DNA from: Anaerolineales bacterium
GTDB lineage: Bacteria > Chloroflexota > Anaerolineae > Anaerolineales > Villigracilaceae
DNA length: 50,093 bases
Reading direction: 5' to 3'
Assembly: GCA_016932715.1 (NCBI GenBank)
Contig: JAFGCG010000137.1
Coordinates: forward strand, 1-50,093
The notes under the pieces were generated by a model, which saw only the letters and a program-made list of their open reading frames with translations, had not been told where the DNA came from and did no database searches. The number at the start of each line of letters is the position of its first letter. Positions within the stretch are counted from its first letter, which is position 1. The position numbers and the translations under genes were made by a program. Shown piece after piece: positions 1 through 6,707 of this stretch.

Positions 1-91
1 AACGGGCGTAAAATACACGAGCCGTTAAGCGCGGCAAGGATAAATGATGTTTCTTACGACTGAGAACGATTTAGATTCAACAGAGAGTCAA

Positions 92-202
92 CCGCCAAGT
101 ACCAGGCGCCCCGCGGCGCGGGACCTTCGGTCTGGCGGGATACGCGTTGCAAGAATAGTTCCATGACATCACGAAGGAGGTGAGCCCGTCTCCTGCGTGA
201 TG
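92..202 (+). promoter_or_regulatory. Structured 5' leader of the corA-like gene
   Basis: The leader can form a compact multi-stem RNA. CCGCCA (92-97) pairs with TGGCGG (133-138) and encloses two hairpins: GCGCC/GGCGC (106-110/115-119, loop CCGC) and GACC/GGTC (122-125/129-132, loop TTC). A second long hairpin follows, CATCACG (167-173) with CGTGATG (196-202) and AGGAG (175-179) with CTCCT (190-194). The second stem buries a GGAGG sequence at 176-180, while the GGAGG used by the gene is at 215-219. The folding pattern is visible in the sequence; its role in Mg control of the downstream channel is inference. It does not match the M-box, ykoY or fluoride consensus that I know. Confidence 0.4.
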
Positions 203-218
203 ATTTCACGTGAAGGAG
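203..218. other. Weak candidate parS-like palindrome
   Basis: TTCACGTGAA at 205-214 is a perfect 10-bp palindrome and matches the centre of the bacterial parS consensus; 12 of 16 positions agree with TGTTTCACGTGAAACA. The window carries parA and parB, so parS sites are expected in this part of the chromosome. The outer bases deviate and the site sits next to a ribosome binding site, so it may be only a hairpin or a chance palindrome. Confidence 0.2.
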
Positions 219-224
219 GCAGCA

Positions 225-1151
225 ATGCTCACCATCTATAAAACGACCGAGCAGGGACTCGAGCAGCTTGAAACCATGGCGAACGGAGCCTGGGTAAAAG
301 CTGTCGACCCGACGCCCGAAGAAATTCAACAACTTATTGGTTGGGGGATCGATGCCGATTACATCAATTATTCGCTTGACCTCGATGAAATGCCCCGCAT
401 GGAACGGGATGAGGATTACACCTTCATCCTGATCCGCATTCCACACAGCCAGCCTGACAGCGATATTCCGTACACCACGATTCCGCTTGGCATCCTGATC
501 AAGGGCAACATCATTGTTACCATTTGCCGGTATGAGAAGGAAATGTTCAGGGTGCTGGCGAACGGAAAGTACCGCCTGCTCAAAACCGGCAAACGCTATC
601 GCTTTGCGCTCTACATCTTCCTCGAAACTGCCACACGTTACCTGGCGCACCTGCGCGAGATCAACCGCACCACCGAAGCCATCGAAGACCAGCTGCAAAA
701 ATCCACGCGCAACCGCGAACTGATGGAACTGCTGAAATACCAGAAGAGCCTGACGTATTTCGCCACGGCGCTGCGTTCGAACGAGGTGATGATGGAGCGC
801 GTCCAGCGCACTCAAATATTCAACTATTACGAAGAAGATCAGGACCTGCTTGAAGACGTGCTCACGGAGAACCAGCAAGCCATCCAGATGACCAGCATCA
901 ACACCGAGATCCTCTCCAGCATGATGGACGCCTTTGCTTCGATCATCTCGAACAACCTGAACGCCATTATGAAAATCCTTGCCGCCATCACGATCATCAT
1001 GAGCCTTCCAACCATTGTGTCTTCTTTTTACGGCATGAACGTAGACTTACCCTTCCAGGCACACCCATCGGCGTTTTGGATCACAGTGGGTCTTTCAGCG
1101 GCTTTGATCGGCATCGCTGCCCTGATTTTCTCCAGACGCGATTGGTTCTGA
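225..1151 (+). CDS. corA: CorA-family divalent cation (Mg) channel
   Basis: 308-residue protein of the CorA family, pentameric channels that bring Mg (or Co/Ni) into the cytoplasm. The long acidic N-terminal cytoplasmic part is followed by a helical stalk and two membrane segments at about residues 245-266 and 280-302. The diagnostic YGMN motif is at about 269-272, at the end of the first segment, and the C-terminus is short and basic (SRRDWF), as usual in the family. ATG 225 is chosen over an in-frame GTG at 210 because GGAGG at 215-219 stands 5 nt before it. The gene is preceded by a structured leader. The family is clear; Mg as the main substrate is the family default and is not shown by the sequence. 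Confidence 0.93.
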   Translation: MLTIYKTTEQGLEQLETMANGAWVKAVDPTPEEIQQLIGWGIDADYINYSLDLDEMPRMERDEDYTFILIRIPHSQPDSDIPYTTIPLGILIKGNIIVTICRYEKEMFRVLANGKYRLLKTGKRYRFALYIFLETATRYLAHLREINRTTEAIEDQLQKSTRNRELMELLKYQKSLTYFATALRSNEVMMERVQRTQIFNYYEEDQDLLEDVLTENQQAIQMTSINTEILSSMMDAFASIISNNLNAIMKILAAITIIMSLPTIVSSFYGMNVDLPFQAHPSAFWITVGLSAALIGIAALIFSRRDWF

Positions 1152-1264
1152 TCTTCGATAATGTCTCCTGCTGAAATTCCTGTTTGGACAGGGCATGCGT
1201 CAATCAGCAGGCTCCCATCGACCGGCGCGTTTCTGTCGTAAAATCGAGCGGAGGAAATCTCGTT

Positions 1265-2389
1265 ATGACCAAACGGATCGAGTACCTGGATGTTGCAAGA
1301 GGGATCGGCATTTTGCTGGTGGTTTTGGGGCACAACGACTTTGCAGCCCTCTCACCGTTTTTTCATCAGGTCATTTACTCGTTCCACATTCCGCTCTTCT
1401 TCTTCCTGTCCGGGTATTTCATCAACACCGCGCAATCGTTTCGCGATTATTCGAAGAAACGATTCCATTCGGTTCTAAAGCCCTATTTATTCACCATCTT
1501 TCTGATCTATTTTGCCTCGGTTTCCTTCGAGAAAATGGGCTTTCAAAACGCCATGCTGCGGATCGTCAAAGCTCTTTATGGAAGTATTGATTACATTGAC
1601 TGGGCACAGTTATGGTTCCTGCCAAACTTGTTTGTGGTGAGCCTGTATGCATTCATTTTTATTCGTCTGGCAGGCAAACTGCAGAAGCGCTGGATGACGT
1701 GGGGAATTCTGCTTGCCACGCTGGCGGTTTCGCTTCCATTTCTGCATGTGTTCTATCCATTTCCGTTCTCGATCTTCGGAAAGGAATACGAACTTTATGG
1801 CTTGCCGTTCAGTCTGGATGTGATGTTCTTAAGCGGCTTCTTCTTTATCCTGGGCAACGAAGTCAGGCAGGTGACTTCCGAGAAAACATTCGATCCCGTT
1901 CTCCTTTTGATCGGCGCAGGAACCGGGTTGATCCTTCTGAATTTCCTTTTCCCCTCTTCCGTTGATGTCGCGAAACGCGTCTACGAATCGTTCTTCGTAA
2001 ATACGGCGGAGGCGATCCTTGGCATTCTGTTTGTGCTGGCGCTGGCGCGTCAGATCGAACAGCATACCCGGCGGCTGGCGGCTGTGTTCAAATATTTGGG
2101 CAACATCTCGCTGATCATCCTGCTGTTCCACGTTCCCATCCAGGGTTTTTGGGGGGACAAGATCATGGCAGTGACGGGCAGCCTGCCTCTGTCCATCCTG
2201 ACAGGATTCATCATGGGCGTGTCCGGACCCGTCCTGATCCATGAGATCTTCATCCGGTTCAATCCCGTGGCTTCGTTCTGGTTCGGCCGAAAGGCGGAAC
2301 TGCCTCGGCGGGAAGAGTCCCCGCCGGAAAAAGAGCAGTTGGCTGCCAATCCGCAAAATCCTCCTGTTGTGGAAGTTAAAGAACAATAA
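1265..2389 (+). CDS. Acyltransferase-3 family membrane protein
   Basis: 374-residue integral membrane protein with about ten hydrophobic segments. The N-terminus has the hallmark YLDVARG pattern followed by LVVLGH (His23), the conserved region of acyltransferase family 3, which transfers acetyl or other acyl groups onto sugars of cell-surface polymers or small molecules. The hydrophilic tail after about residue 335 is rich in Glu, Pro and Lys and is probably cytoplasmic and disordered. The start at 1265 follows GGAGG at 1250-1254; the open frame extends further upstream but lacks family similarity there. The gene lies 113 bp after corA on the same strand and converges on a CPBP gene 15 bp away. 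The substrate cannot be told from the sequence. Confidence 0.88.
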   Translation: MTKRIEYLDVARGIGILLVVLGHNDFAALSPFFHQVIYSFHIPLFFFLSGYFINTAQSFRDYSKKRFHSVLKPYLFTIFLIYFASVSFEKMGFQNAMLRIVKALYGSIDYIDWAQLWFLPNLFVVSLYAFIFIRLAGKLQKRWMTWGILLATLAVSLPFLHVFYPFPFSIFGKEYELYGLPFSLDVMFLSGFFFILGNEVRQVTSEKTFDPVLLLIGAGTGLILLNFLFPSSVDVAKRVYESFFVNTAEAILGILFVLALARQIEQHTRRLAAVFKYLGNISLIILLFHVPIQGFWGDKIMAVTGSLPLSILTGFIMGVSGPVLIHEIFIRFNPVASFWFGRKAELPRREESPPEKEQLAANPQNPPVVEVKEQ

Positions 2390-2404
2390 CTGAACTTCCC
2401 CCGC

Positions 2405-3040
2405 TCACAGCGCCATCCGATAAATCACAACCAGGATCGTAAAGTCTGCCGCCATGTGTCCAAGCACTGGCGCGAGCAGTCCACTGTCTTCCCGCGCGAT
2501 CTGCCGCCAAAACCAGCCCGCCAGGACCAGCACGGTCAAACTATAAATCATGGAAACCAGCGGTATGCTTCCCGTCAGGACCAGGGCGTGAAACCCCGCG
2601 TACAGAAAATCGGAAATAGAGGGCCCTTTTGTGGGGCTCCCCAAAACGCCGCGCCAGAAATATTCCTCCAGGAACGGATTGACCAATGAGAAGTATGCGA
2701 TGAACGCGATCCAGTTGGAAGGATTCAACCCCAGCGACTCAATCTGCGTGGGGAGGTCACTTGTGATTCCAAAGGAAAACCGGAAGAGATAGAGAGAAAT
2801 TCCTACGCCCCCGGAAAGGAGGATGCTGAGCACTACCCAGCAAATGTGACCGCTTCTGAAAAGGATTTTGACGGGGAGCTTTGACCCTGCCAGCGCAAGG
2901 GAAAGAAGGATGGCAAAGTGAAATCCAAGCAGCGTAGCCCAGGCGTTCCGAAACCAAAACACCCCCAGGCTGACTGCCAGGTAAGGCAATAACGGGGTAA
3001 GCCATTTAGAAGATCGGGGTAGTGATGATATTCTTCGCAC
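2405..3040 (-). CDS. CPBP-family intramembrane glutamic protease-like protein
   Basis: 211-residue membrane protein of the CPBP (Abi/Rce1-like) family. Conserved positions are visible: NPFLEEYFWRG with Glu125-Glu126 and Arg130 (motif 1), His151 in FHALVLTG (motif 2), and His195 with Asp199 in LGHMAADF (motif 3). About six hydrophobic segments surround them. Family members cleave prenylated or other membrane proteins, or act in bacteriocin self-immunity and regulation; no substrate is evident. The ATG at 3040 lies inside the end of the preceding mevalonate kinase gene (35-bp overlap) and places the first membrane segment close to the N-terminus. Last gene of the minus-strand set that begins with the UbiA gene. 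Confidence 0.82.
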   Translation of the reverse strand: MRRISSLPRSSKWLTPLLPYLAVSLGVFWFRNAWATLLGFHFAILLSLALAGSKLPVKILFRSGHICWVVLSILLSGGVGISLYLFRFSFGITSDLPTQIESLGLNPSNWIAFIAYFSLVNPFLEEYFWRGVLGSPTKGPSISDFLYAGFHALVLTGSIPLVSMIYSLTVLVLAGWFWRQIAREDSGLLAPVLGHMAADFTILVVIYRMAL

Positions 3041-3932
3041 CCATTGTCTTCAGCACCAATGAAACGGTCTCTGCCATCTCTGACTTGACCAGCGCGATCA
3101 TGTTGCCGCCGCGTCCGCCGCCGCTCAGTTTTGCCCCGAGCGCCCCGGCGCCGCGCGCGGCTTCCACCAGGTGGTCCAGCTCAGGCGAAGAGACGGTCAA
3201 TTCCTGTAACAAGGCATGATTTTTGTCCATTAACCCGCCAAGCCATTCATACATACCTGCTTCAATGGCGCAGCGCGCGGAGAACGAGACGTCCCCAATT
3301 TTGTCAAACACGCTTTCCAGGCGAGATGGGTCGTCCAGCCACAAACGCCGTACATCCTCAGCCGATTCATTGGTCGGGGACGGGATGCCGGTATCGCCGA
3401 TCACAAAGGTGAATGGCTGTCCCACCTTGAACGTCTCGATGGGCTGACCTTTTACAAAATAGACCGGCCTGGCATAGGTGACCACCGTGTTGTCGATCCC
3501 GGAAGGGGCGCCATGATGAATCTTCTCGATCTCATAGGCGAACGCATTGACATCTTCATCGTTCATCGAATGCCTGAGATGAGAAGCAAGCGCCCGGGTT
3601 AAGGCAACGGTTACAGCCGCGCCGGACCCAAGACCCGAAGCAACCGGGATTGTGGAGGATATCCGGATCTCGAGATTCGGAAACGGGGAGGTGCGGAAGA
3701 GGAAGAAAAGGTTGTTGAGCGCAGCGGCGATCGGATGGTCAGCAGACAGCGTTTTCAGCTCGGCGCGCAGGCGGACCGCCGGAGCTTCGATCCAAATCCC
3801 TTCGCGCCTGGAATCCGAAACCTCCACATCGGCATGGACCTGAATCACAGGGACAGCCAGGGCCGGGCGCCCGTACACAACGGCATGTTCACCGAACAAA
3901 ATGATCTTGCCAAACGCGGTAGCTTTAGTCAT
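3006..3932 (-). CDS. mvk: Mevalonate kinase, downstream copy
   Basis: 308-residue GHMP kinase that phosphorylates mevalonate with ATP in isoprenoid precursor synthesis. Visible features: GKIILFGEHAVVYG from residue 8 with Lys9, the ATP loop GLGSGAAV at 100-107, Glu136 and Asp147 (PSGIDN) with the same 11-residue spacing as the metal ligand and catalytic Asp of animal mevalonate kinase, and a C-terminal SGGGRGGN loop. It aligns without gaps with its upstream neighbour, roughly three quarters identical by eye, so the two arose by tandem duplication. An in-frame ATG at 3965 would add 11 residues absent from the other copy; 3932 is preferred (GAGGG 10 nt upstream). One copy may have drifted to a related phosphorylation. 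Confidence 0.9.
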   Translation of the reverse strand: MTKATAFGKIILFGEHAVVYGRPALAVPVIQVHADVEVSDSRREGIWIEAPAVRLRAELKTLSADHPIAAALNNLFFLFRTSPFPNLEIRISSTIPVASGLGSGAAVTVALTRALASHLRHSMNDEDVNAFAYEIEKIHHGAPSGIDNTVVTYARPVYFVKGQPIETFKVGQPFTFVIGDTGIPSPTNESAEDVRRLWLDDPSRLESVFDKIGDVSFSARCAIEAGMYEWLGGLMDKNHALLQELTVSSPELDHLVEAARGAGALGAKLSGGGRGGNMIALVKSEMAETVSLVLKTMGAKNIITTPIF

Positions 3933-3981
3933 GGTTCTGCCCTCAATCAAGATAGAAGATGCCATAGTGGTGTCAGCCGTT

Positions 3982-4908
3982 TTATGTGATTTGCGTGATA
4001 ATTGTATTCCGTGCGCCCGCTTCCTTCAAGGATGCTGCAACCGTTTCGGCACTCTCCGGTTCGACCAGCGCGATCATATTGCCGCCGCGTCCGCCGCCGC
4101 TCAGTTTTGCTCCCAGCGCCCCGGCGCGGCGCGCGGCTTCGACGAGGGCATCCAGCTCCGGGGAAGAGACCGTCAGGTGCTGCAGCAGGGCATGATTTTC
4201 GTCCAGCAATGCGCCGAGCATCTCGATCCAGCCCTCCTCGATCACCCGGCGGGCTGCAAACGATATGTCTGCCATCTCATCGAAGACGTTGTCCCAATAT
4301 TTTTCGTCCGATTCGAATAATTTCCGCACATCGGCAACCGATTCCTTTGTCGGCGCGGGGATGCCGGTATCGGCAATGACAATGGTGAACGGCTGCCCGA
4401 CCAGGAACGTTTCGATGGACTGATCCTTTACAAAATAGACCGGCCTGGCATAGGTGACCACCGTGTTGTCGATCCCGGAGGGAGTGCCGTGATGGATCTT
4501 CTCGATCTCATAGGCGAACGCATTGAGCTCTTCATCGGTCATGGAACCGTCGAGATGGGAGGCGAGCGCCCGGGTCAAGGCAACGGTTACCGCCGCGCCG
4601 GAACCCAGCCCGGAAGCCACGGGAATCGTGGAGGTGATCCTTATTTCCAGATTCGGAAACGGGGAAACGTGCGAGCGGAAGAAAAGGTTGTTGATCACGG
4701 CAGCAAGCGGATGGTCGGGGGCAAGCGCATTCAGTTCAGCCTGCAGGCCCACCGCGGGCGCCTCGATCCAGATCCCGCTGCGCGCAGAATCCGAGACCTC
4801 CACATCCGCATGGACCTGAGTCACAGGCACAGCCAAGGCCGGGCGCCCGTACACAACGGCATGTTCGCCGAACAAAATGATCTTACCGGGCGCAGAGGAG
4901 TGAGTCAT
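3982..4908 (-). CDS. mvk: Mevalonate kinase, upstream copy
   Basis: Second GHMP kinase of the tandem pair, also 308 residues. It keeps all landmarks of its neighbour: the N-terminal GEHAVVYG, GLGSGAAV, EIEKIHHG and PSGIDN, and the C-terminal SGGGRGGN. The pair differs mostly between residues 40 and 80 and between 190 and 245, the parts that usually shape the acceptor pocket and the helical lid. ATG 4908 is chosen because it aligns with the likely start of the other copy; an open frame reaches 4965, inside the UbiA gene. It begins 17 bp after the UbiA stop and is probably cotranscribed with it, linking isoprenoid precursor supply to a prenyl-phosphate-using enzyme. No strong ribosome binding site is seen. 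Confidence 0.9.
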   Translation of the reverse strand: MTHSSAPGKIILFGEHAVVYGRPALAVPVTQVHADVEVSDSARSGIWIEAPAVGLQAELNALAPDHPLAAVINNLFFRSHVSPFPNLEIRITSTIPVASGLGSGAAVTVALTRALASHLDGSMTDEELNAFAYEIEKIHHGTPSGIDNTVVTYARPVYFVKDQSIETFLVGQPFTIVIADTGIPAPTKESVADVRKLFESDEKYWDNVFDEMADISFAARRVIEEGWIEMLGALLDENHALLQHLTVSSPELDALVEAARRAGALGAKLSGGGRGGNMIALVEPESAETVAASLKEAGARNTIITQIT

Positions 4909-4925
4909 GTCAGTGGAAGTTTGCC

Positions 4926-5798
4926 TTATGAAAGATACAGGATGGCGATCACCGCCAGCCCCCACAGCAAAACGGTGACCTGCAATGGCCGGTCTTTGAG
5001 CGCAACCTCATCGGGCGCCCCCGCCGCATGACCGACCTGGATCAACTGCAGGTAACGAAAGATGCCATAAACGATAAAGGGGATCGTGAGCATCATGGTA
5101 TGGTTCCCCGGAAGGCTGGGCGCGGAGAAGGTATAGAGCGAATACGCCACAATGGTCATGCCGGAGACAATGGTAATGTATTGGTCGAGCAATGGAAGGG
5201 TATACCCATCGAACACCTTGCGGTGAGCGCGGGCTCCATGTGCGAGCAGGTTGAGTTCGGCGCGGCGTTTTCCCAGCACGATGTAAAGAGAGAATAGAAC
5301 CGTGATCATGTACAGCCACGGCGAAAACCGTTCGACGGGAGCGATCAGGATGACGCCGGCCGCCACGCGTAAAACAAAGCCGGAGGAAAGAATCAGCACA
5401 TCGAGAATGGGGACATGTTTCAACCAGCGTGAGTACAACACATTATTTGCAAGATAGATGGCAAGGATCAACGCAAAGAACGGTGAAAGCAAATAAGCCA
5501 GCGGCAGTGCAATGACCGTTAATAGTACAGCAGCGGCTAGCGCCGCACCCACAGGCAGCTGACCCGAGGCGATGGGGCGATATTTTTTCTCAGGATGACT
5601 GCGGTCGGATTCGACGTCGGCAACATCGTTGAACAAATACACGACACTCGAGATCAAACAAAACAGGACGAAACCCGCGACTGTCCGTAGAAATGGCTCG
5701 GGTATGAATAATCGTTTGTCAAAGATCAGAGCAAAAAAGATGAAACCATTCTTCGGCCACTGGCGTAGGCGCATGGTTTTGATGAGGGCTTTGAGCAT
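4926..5798 (-). CDS. UbiA-family prenyltransferase, decaprenyl-phosphate phosphoribosyltransferase-like
   Basis: 290-residue protein with about eight or nine membrane segments. The first aspartate motif of UbiA enzymes is present as NDVADVESDR (Asn57, Asp58, Asp61, Asp65) followed by HPEKKYRPIASG, the form found in 5-phosphoribosyl-1-pyrophosphate:decaprenyl-phosphate transferases. KRRAELN in the middle cytoplasmic loop also fits that subgroup. Such enzymes make polyprenyl-phosphoryl-ribose or arabinose carriers for cell-envelope polymers; the exact acceptor in this organism is unknown. It is first in the minus-strand set leading to the mevalonate kinases. A TAAAAT box ends 6 nt before the ATG, suggesting a leaderless transcript. 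Confidence 0.85.
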   Translation of the reverse strand: MLKALIKTMRLRQWPKNGFIFFALIFDKRLFIPEPFLRTVAGFVLFCLISSVVYLFNDVADVESDRSHPEKKYRPIASGQLPVGAALAAAVLLTVIALPLAYLLSPFFALILAIYLANNVLYSRWLKHVPILDVLILSSGFVLRVAAGVILIAPVERFSPWLYMITVLFSLYIVLGKRRAELNLLAHGARAHRKVFDGYTLPLLDQYITIVSGMTIVAYSLYTFSAPSLPGNHTMMLTIPFIVYGIFRYLQLIQVGHAAGAPDEVALKDRPLQVTVLLWGLAVIAILYLS

Positions 5799-5804
5799 GG
5801 GGTA

Positions 5805-5810
5805 ATTTTA
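5805..5810 (-). promoter_or_regulatory. -10 box of a probable leaderless transcript (UbiA gene)
   Basis: On the minus strand TAAAAT is followed by exactly six bases and then the ATG at 5798. With the usual 6-7 nt from -10 box to start site, transcription would begin on or next to the A of the start codon. No ribosome binding site is present. It lies in the same 63-bp spacer as the divergent tlyA promoter. Confidence 0.5.
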
Positions 5811-5816
5811 CCTTAC

Positions 5817-5849
5817 GACAATCGGGATTCGGGAATTGGGAATCGGAAT
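5817..5849. repeat. Degenerate short tandem repeat (GGGAATCGG type)
   Basis: The spacer between the UbiA and tlyA genes holds four or five imperfect copies of an 8-9 bp unit, GGGATTCGG / GGGAATTGG / GGAATCGGAATT. The units overlap the region where the -35 element of tlyA would be. Confidence 0.55.
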
Positions 5850-5855
5850 TACAAT
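5850..5855 (+). promoter_or_regulatory. -10 box of a probable leaderless transcript (tlyA)
   Basis: TACAAT is followed by TCCCCC and the ATG at 5862, again a six-base gap. The bases before the ATG contain no purine-rich ribosome binding site, which supports leaderless initiation. No convincing -35 hexamer is seen 17 bp upstream. Confidence 0.5.
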
Positions 5856-5861
5856 TCCCCC

Positions 5862-6674
5862 ATGCCCAAAATCCGTCTGGATGTACTGCTGGTCGAGCGG
5901 GGATTGGCGGAATCGCGCGCCAAAGCGCAGGCCCTGATCATGGCGGGCCAGGTGCGCGTGGCGGGTCAGGTCACGCTCAAGCCGGCCACCACGGTCCAGG
6001 CCGATTCTGCGCTGACGATCGATCCCGGTCCACGCTTCGTCTCGCGCGGCGGCGAAAAGCTGGATGCCGCCCTTGAAGCCTTCCGCCTGGATGTGACCGG
6101 CTTGGTCTGCGCGGATGTCGGCGCCTCGACCGGCGGCTTCACAGATTGCCTGCTGCAGCGCGGCGCGGCAAAAGTCTATGCGATCGATGTGGGCAAAGGC
6201 ATCCTGCACTGGAAACTGCGCAACGACCCGCGCGTCGTCGTCATGGAAGAGACCAACGCGCGCTTTGTCGAGTCCTTGCCGGAGCCCGCGACGCTGATTA
6301 CCGTGGATGCCTCGTTCATTTCGCTGAAGATTTTGCTGCCGGTCGTCAAAAGATGGCTCTTTCCTCTTTCTTCTTTCTCAAACAAAGGAAAGACGAAAGA
6401 GGAAAGAAGCGCAGTGATTGCGTTGATCAAACCTCAATTCGAGGCCGGCAAAAAAGACGTCGCCCGCGGAGATGGGGTGATCCGCGACCCTGAGATCCAC
6501 CGGCAGGTCCTGCTCGATATCCTGGGCTTTGCACAAAAAGAGAGATTCCAAATCCGCGGGCTGATCAAGAGTCCGCTATTGGGACCGAAGGGCAATACTG
6601 AATTTTTGGTTTGGCTCGGGGAGCAGGAAACCGAAGTGGATATCGATCTCCTGGCAGGAAACGTTCTACGCTAG
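5862..6674 (+). CDS. tlyA: TlyA-family rRNA 2'-O-methyltransferase (hemolysin A family)
   Basis: 270-residue protein with an N-terminal S4 RNA-binding domain (about residues 1-65, RLDVLLVERGLAESRAKAQ) and a C-terminal FtsJ/RrmJ-like methyltransferase domain. The SAM site is visible as CADVGASTGGFTDCLL, followed by YAIDVG. TlyA methylates 2'-OH groups of cytidines in 16S and/or 23S rRNA and influences capreomycin sensitivity in other bacteria. Between residues 166 and 182 there is an extra hydrophilic stretch (SSFSNKGKTKEERS) encoded by a near-perfect inverted repeat, between the motif VDASFISLK and the motif IKPQFEAGK that normally stand closer together. A strong hairpin immediately follows the stop. 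The gene is divergent from the UbiA gene and probably leaderless. Confidence 0.92.
   Translation: MPKIRLDVLLVERGLAESRAKAQALIMAGQVRVAGQVTLKPATTVQADSALTIDPGPRFVSRGGEKLDAALEAFRLDVTGLVCADVGASTGGFTDCLLQRGAAKVYAIDVGKGILHWKLRNDPRVVVMEETNARFVESLPEPATLITVDASFISLKILLPVVKRWLFPLSSFSNKGKTKEERSAVIALIKPQFEAGKKDVARGDGVIRDPEIHRQVLLDILGFAQKERFQIRGLIKSPLLGPKGNTEFLVWLGEQETEVDIDLLAGNVLR
6358..6407. repeat. Palindromic element translated in frame inside tlyA
   Basis: TCTTTCCTCTTTC at 6358-6370 has its exact reverse complement at 6395-6407 (13 bp). After one mismatch the pairing continues with TCTTTC (6372-6377) and GAAAGA (6388-6393), leaving a 10-nt loop. The element encodes residues 166-182 of TlyA, at a site where family members normally have a short loop, so it looks like an in-frame insertion of a small palindromic repeat. 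Confidence 0.7.
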
Positions 6675-6675
6675 A

Positions 6676-6707
6676 ACGAGTCCAGCGTCAGGAGACGCTG
6701 GACTCGT
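6676..6707. terminator. Hairpin between convergent tlyA and CDF genes
   Basis: Two perfect 14-base arms (6676-6689 and 6694-6707) around the loop AGGA start 2 nt after the tlyA stop. The CDF gene, coming from the other strand, ends inside the hairpin at 6688, so its last codons form one arm. No clear T tract follows, so efficiency as an intrinsic terminator is uncertain. Confidence 0.65.

Noticed and set aside
92-202. M-box, ykoY or fluoride riboswitch before corA
   Set aside because: The conserved blocks of these classes are absent or in the wrong order; only a generic structured leader is claimed.
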